Assembly: GCF_046098205.1 (NCBI RefSeq)
Contig: NZ_JBJURJ010000020.1
Span: 1 to 64,000, forward strand
Source: Paenibacillus_AR mesotrionivorans
GTDB taxonomy: Bacteria; Bacillota; Bacilli; Paenibacillales; NBRC-103111
DNA length: 64,000 bases
Direction: 5' to 3'
Position numbers and translations under genes: made by a program
Shown here: in pieces, positions 62,815 through 64,000 of the stretch
How positions within the stretch are numbered: the stretch's first letter is position 1
How the letters are laid out: each line of letters starts with the position of its first letter
The notes under the pieces: model-generated
What the model was told of the DNA's origin: nothing
What the model saw: only the letters and a program-made list of their open reading frames with translations
The model's database searches: none

Positions 62815-64000
62815 TTGAATAATAAATGGAAATTATCCCTTGCATCTGTGGCGTTATCCGTCTCGCTCTTGGGCCCCGGCATCGCCGTGTATGCAGCAGA
62901 CGGCAGTGCAGTCCCTGTGCTTGCCGCAGCCGCCGGACCGTCCGTGAAGCTGACTGATCTTTTGGATGTGGAGCTGAAGAGTGTCCTGAACCAAAAAACA
63001 GAAACCGGCACCCGCCTGGGTGTGGTGGTCCGGTTGAAGAATACAGGGGCCGCGGTGACCCGTGTGCCGGATTATGAGGTTAGGGCCGAAACTGCCGACG
63101 GCATTCAATATACCCTGAAGGCCAGCGCCGCCAATGCCCGGTCTCTTCAGGCCAAGTCCAGCACGGAACTCAGCTATCTGGTCGAGCTGGACCGGATGGA
63201 CGAGGTCACTGTGACGCAGGTGAATTGGACGGATGTGGATGTTTATGTCTATCCCAAGACGGAAACGGTAGTGGCCTCCATTCCGGTCCAGGCTGAGGTA
63301 TGGCAGGGGGAGAGCAGCGTTATTGCCAAGCCGGAGGCGCTGAAGAAATGGTCGGATTCCTTCCGGATTCCGGGCCTCACCTCTCCTGTTCAATACACGC
63401 CTGTGTCCATCAGCAAGGAATCCACCGCCGCGGGAACGGTGTATGTGGTTCAACTCCTGGCGTCCAATCCGTCTGAACGGCGCGAGTCCATTCCCGCCTT
63501 CACCCTGGACGGGAAATCGGACAGCAAGGTCTTCAACGGCTCCCGGGTGGAGCAGGGGGCATTGACCCTGGAACCCGGCGCAGATAAGTACATCCATTAC
63601 GCCATCCCGACGGAGCAGGATACCGTGCTGCAAAGCCTGAACCTGCTTACGCCGGAAACCTTCGCTGATGCGGGAGCGGTCGGAGTGAATGTAACCAGCT
63701 ATGCCGTAGGCCGGCTTCACATTCTGCTTCCCGGTGAGGGAGAGGGTACCGCAGCCACTGCCTATTCGCTGGGTACATCCATTGTGTTTGATGCCAAAAG
63801 TCAGCTGGTCAATCCGGAGATGAAGGTTTCCGTGGAGGAGTTCTATATGCACTCCAATAAGGAAGAAGGCAATAAGGGAGTTACCGCCACCTTCAAGCTG
63901 ACCAATACCTCCAAAAAACCCTTGGCCGTGCCTGCTTTTGCCGCAGATCTGGTTACCAAGGAAGGGTATGAATATGCAGGCAGCCGCCAAGCTATCCAAA
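62815..64000 (+). CDS. Secreted protein of unknown function, cut by the window end
   Basis: An open frame from TTG 62815, nine bases after AGGAGGAG, continues to the last base without a stop (about 395 codons seen). It begins with a signal peptide (NNKWKLSLASVALSVSLLGPG, cleavage near VYAAD). The visible part is made of repeated beta-sandwich-like segments about ligand-free secreted domains, with phrases such as LGVVVRLKNTGAAVTRVPDYEV and VTATFKLTNTSKKPLAVPAF that recall the DUF4352-like or conserved-repeat folds. I do not recognise the family. It lies 24 bases after the adaptor gene and is probably in the pump operon. Confidence 0.8.
   Translation, partial: MNNKWKLSLASVALSVSLLGPGIAVYAADGSAVPVLAAAAGPSVKLTDLLDVELKSVLNQKTETGTRLGVVVRLKNTGAAVTRVPDYEVRAETADGIQYTLKASAANARSLQAKSSTELSYLVELDRMDEVTVTQVNWTDVDVYVYPKTETVVASIPVQAEVWQGESSVIAKPEALKKWSDSFRIPGLTSPVQYTPVSISKESTAAGTVYVVQLLASNPSERRESIPAFTLDGKSDSKVFNGSRVEQGALTLEPGADKYIHYAIPTEQDTVLQSLNLLTPETFADAGAVGVNVTSYAVGRLHILLPGEGEGTAATAYSLGTSIVFDAKSQLVNPEMKVSVEEFYMHSNKEEGNKGVTATFKLTNTSKKPLAVPAFAADLVTKEGYEYAGSRQAIQ

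Overview
The window reads as a chromosomal segment of a Gram-positive Firmicute of the Paenibacillus type. The grounds are strong GGAGG-like ribosome binding sites, frequent TTG and GTG starts (for example at 1858, 5973, 10571, 12418, 23543, 35018, 37015, 43509 and 62815 by my reading), lipoprotein binding proteins, YesM/YesN-type two-component proteins, LplB/YtcP-type sugar permeases without their own ATPase, a UvrX-like Y-family polymerase behind LexA-like boxes, and a moderately high GC content with AT-rich promoter regions. No rRNA, tRNA, CRISPR array, prophage or insertion sequence was seen.

Layout. 1-1858: a repeat-bearing edge and a membrane diguanylate cyclase. 2302-7832: a complete peptide (Opp/Dpp) ABC importer operon closed by an intrinsic terminator. 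7980-10571 (minus): a ClC chloride/proton antiporter and a protein I do not recognise. 10778-28643: a large fucoside-type utilisation locus with a sugar-binding lipoprotein, three tandem GH95-like enzymes, a beta-propeller glycosidase, a YesN/YesM regulator pair, a GH29 alpha-L-fucosidase, two permeases and a uronate-isomerase-like protein. Two copies of a 66-nt element with inverted ends lie inside it, each ahead of a new block of genes. 28644-29484: a non-coding stretch packed with about nine hairpins of one sequence family. 29485-38750: a beta-helix protein, a chemoreceptor, an MMPL transporter remnant, a short-chain dehydrogenase, a NarL-type two-component pair and an SOS-type polymerase cassette.

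38877-58103: a second carbohydrate locus. It has a GH42 beta-galactosidase, then on the minus strand a binding protein, two permeases and a membrane-anchored AraC-type regulator, and divergently two very large secreted beta-helix proteins with PKD, FN3 and PA14 modules, a GH2 enzyme, a sugar isomerase/epimerase and a Gfo/Idh/MocA oxidoreductase. 58414-64000: an RND efflux pump, its membrane-fusion lipoprotein, and a secreted protein cut by the window edge.

How the parts work together (inference): both sugar loci pair extracellular sensing (sensor kinase in one, one-component AraC sensor in the other) with a CUT1 importer that must borrow an ATPase from elsewhere in the genome. The first is probably aimed at alpha-L-fucosylated or alpha-L-galactosylated glycans, which would be trimmed after uptake since its enzymes lack signal peptides. 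The second secretes its large beta-helix proteins to attack a polymer outside the cell and finishes the products inside with GH42, GH2, the isomerase and the oxidoreductase.
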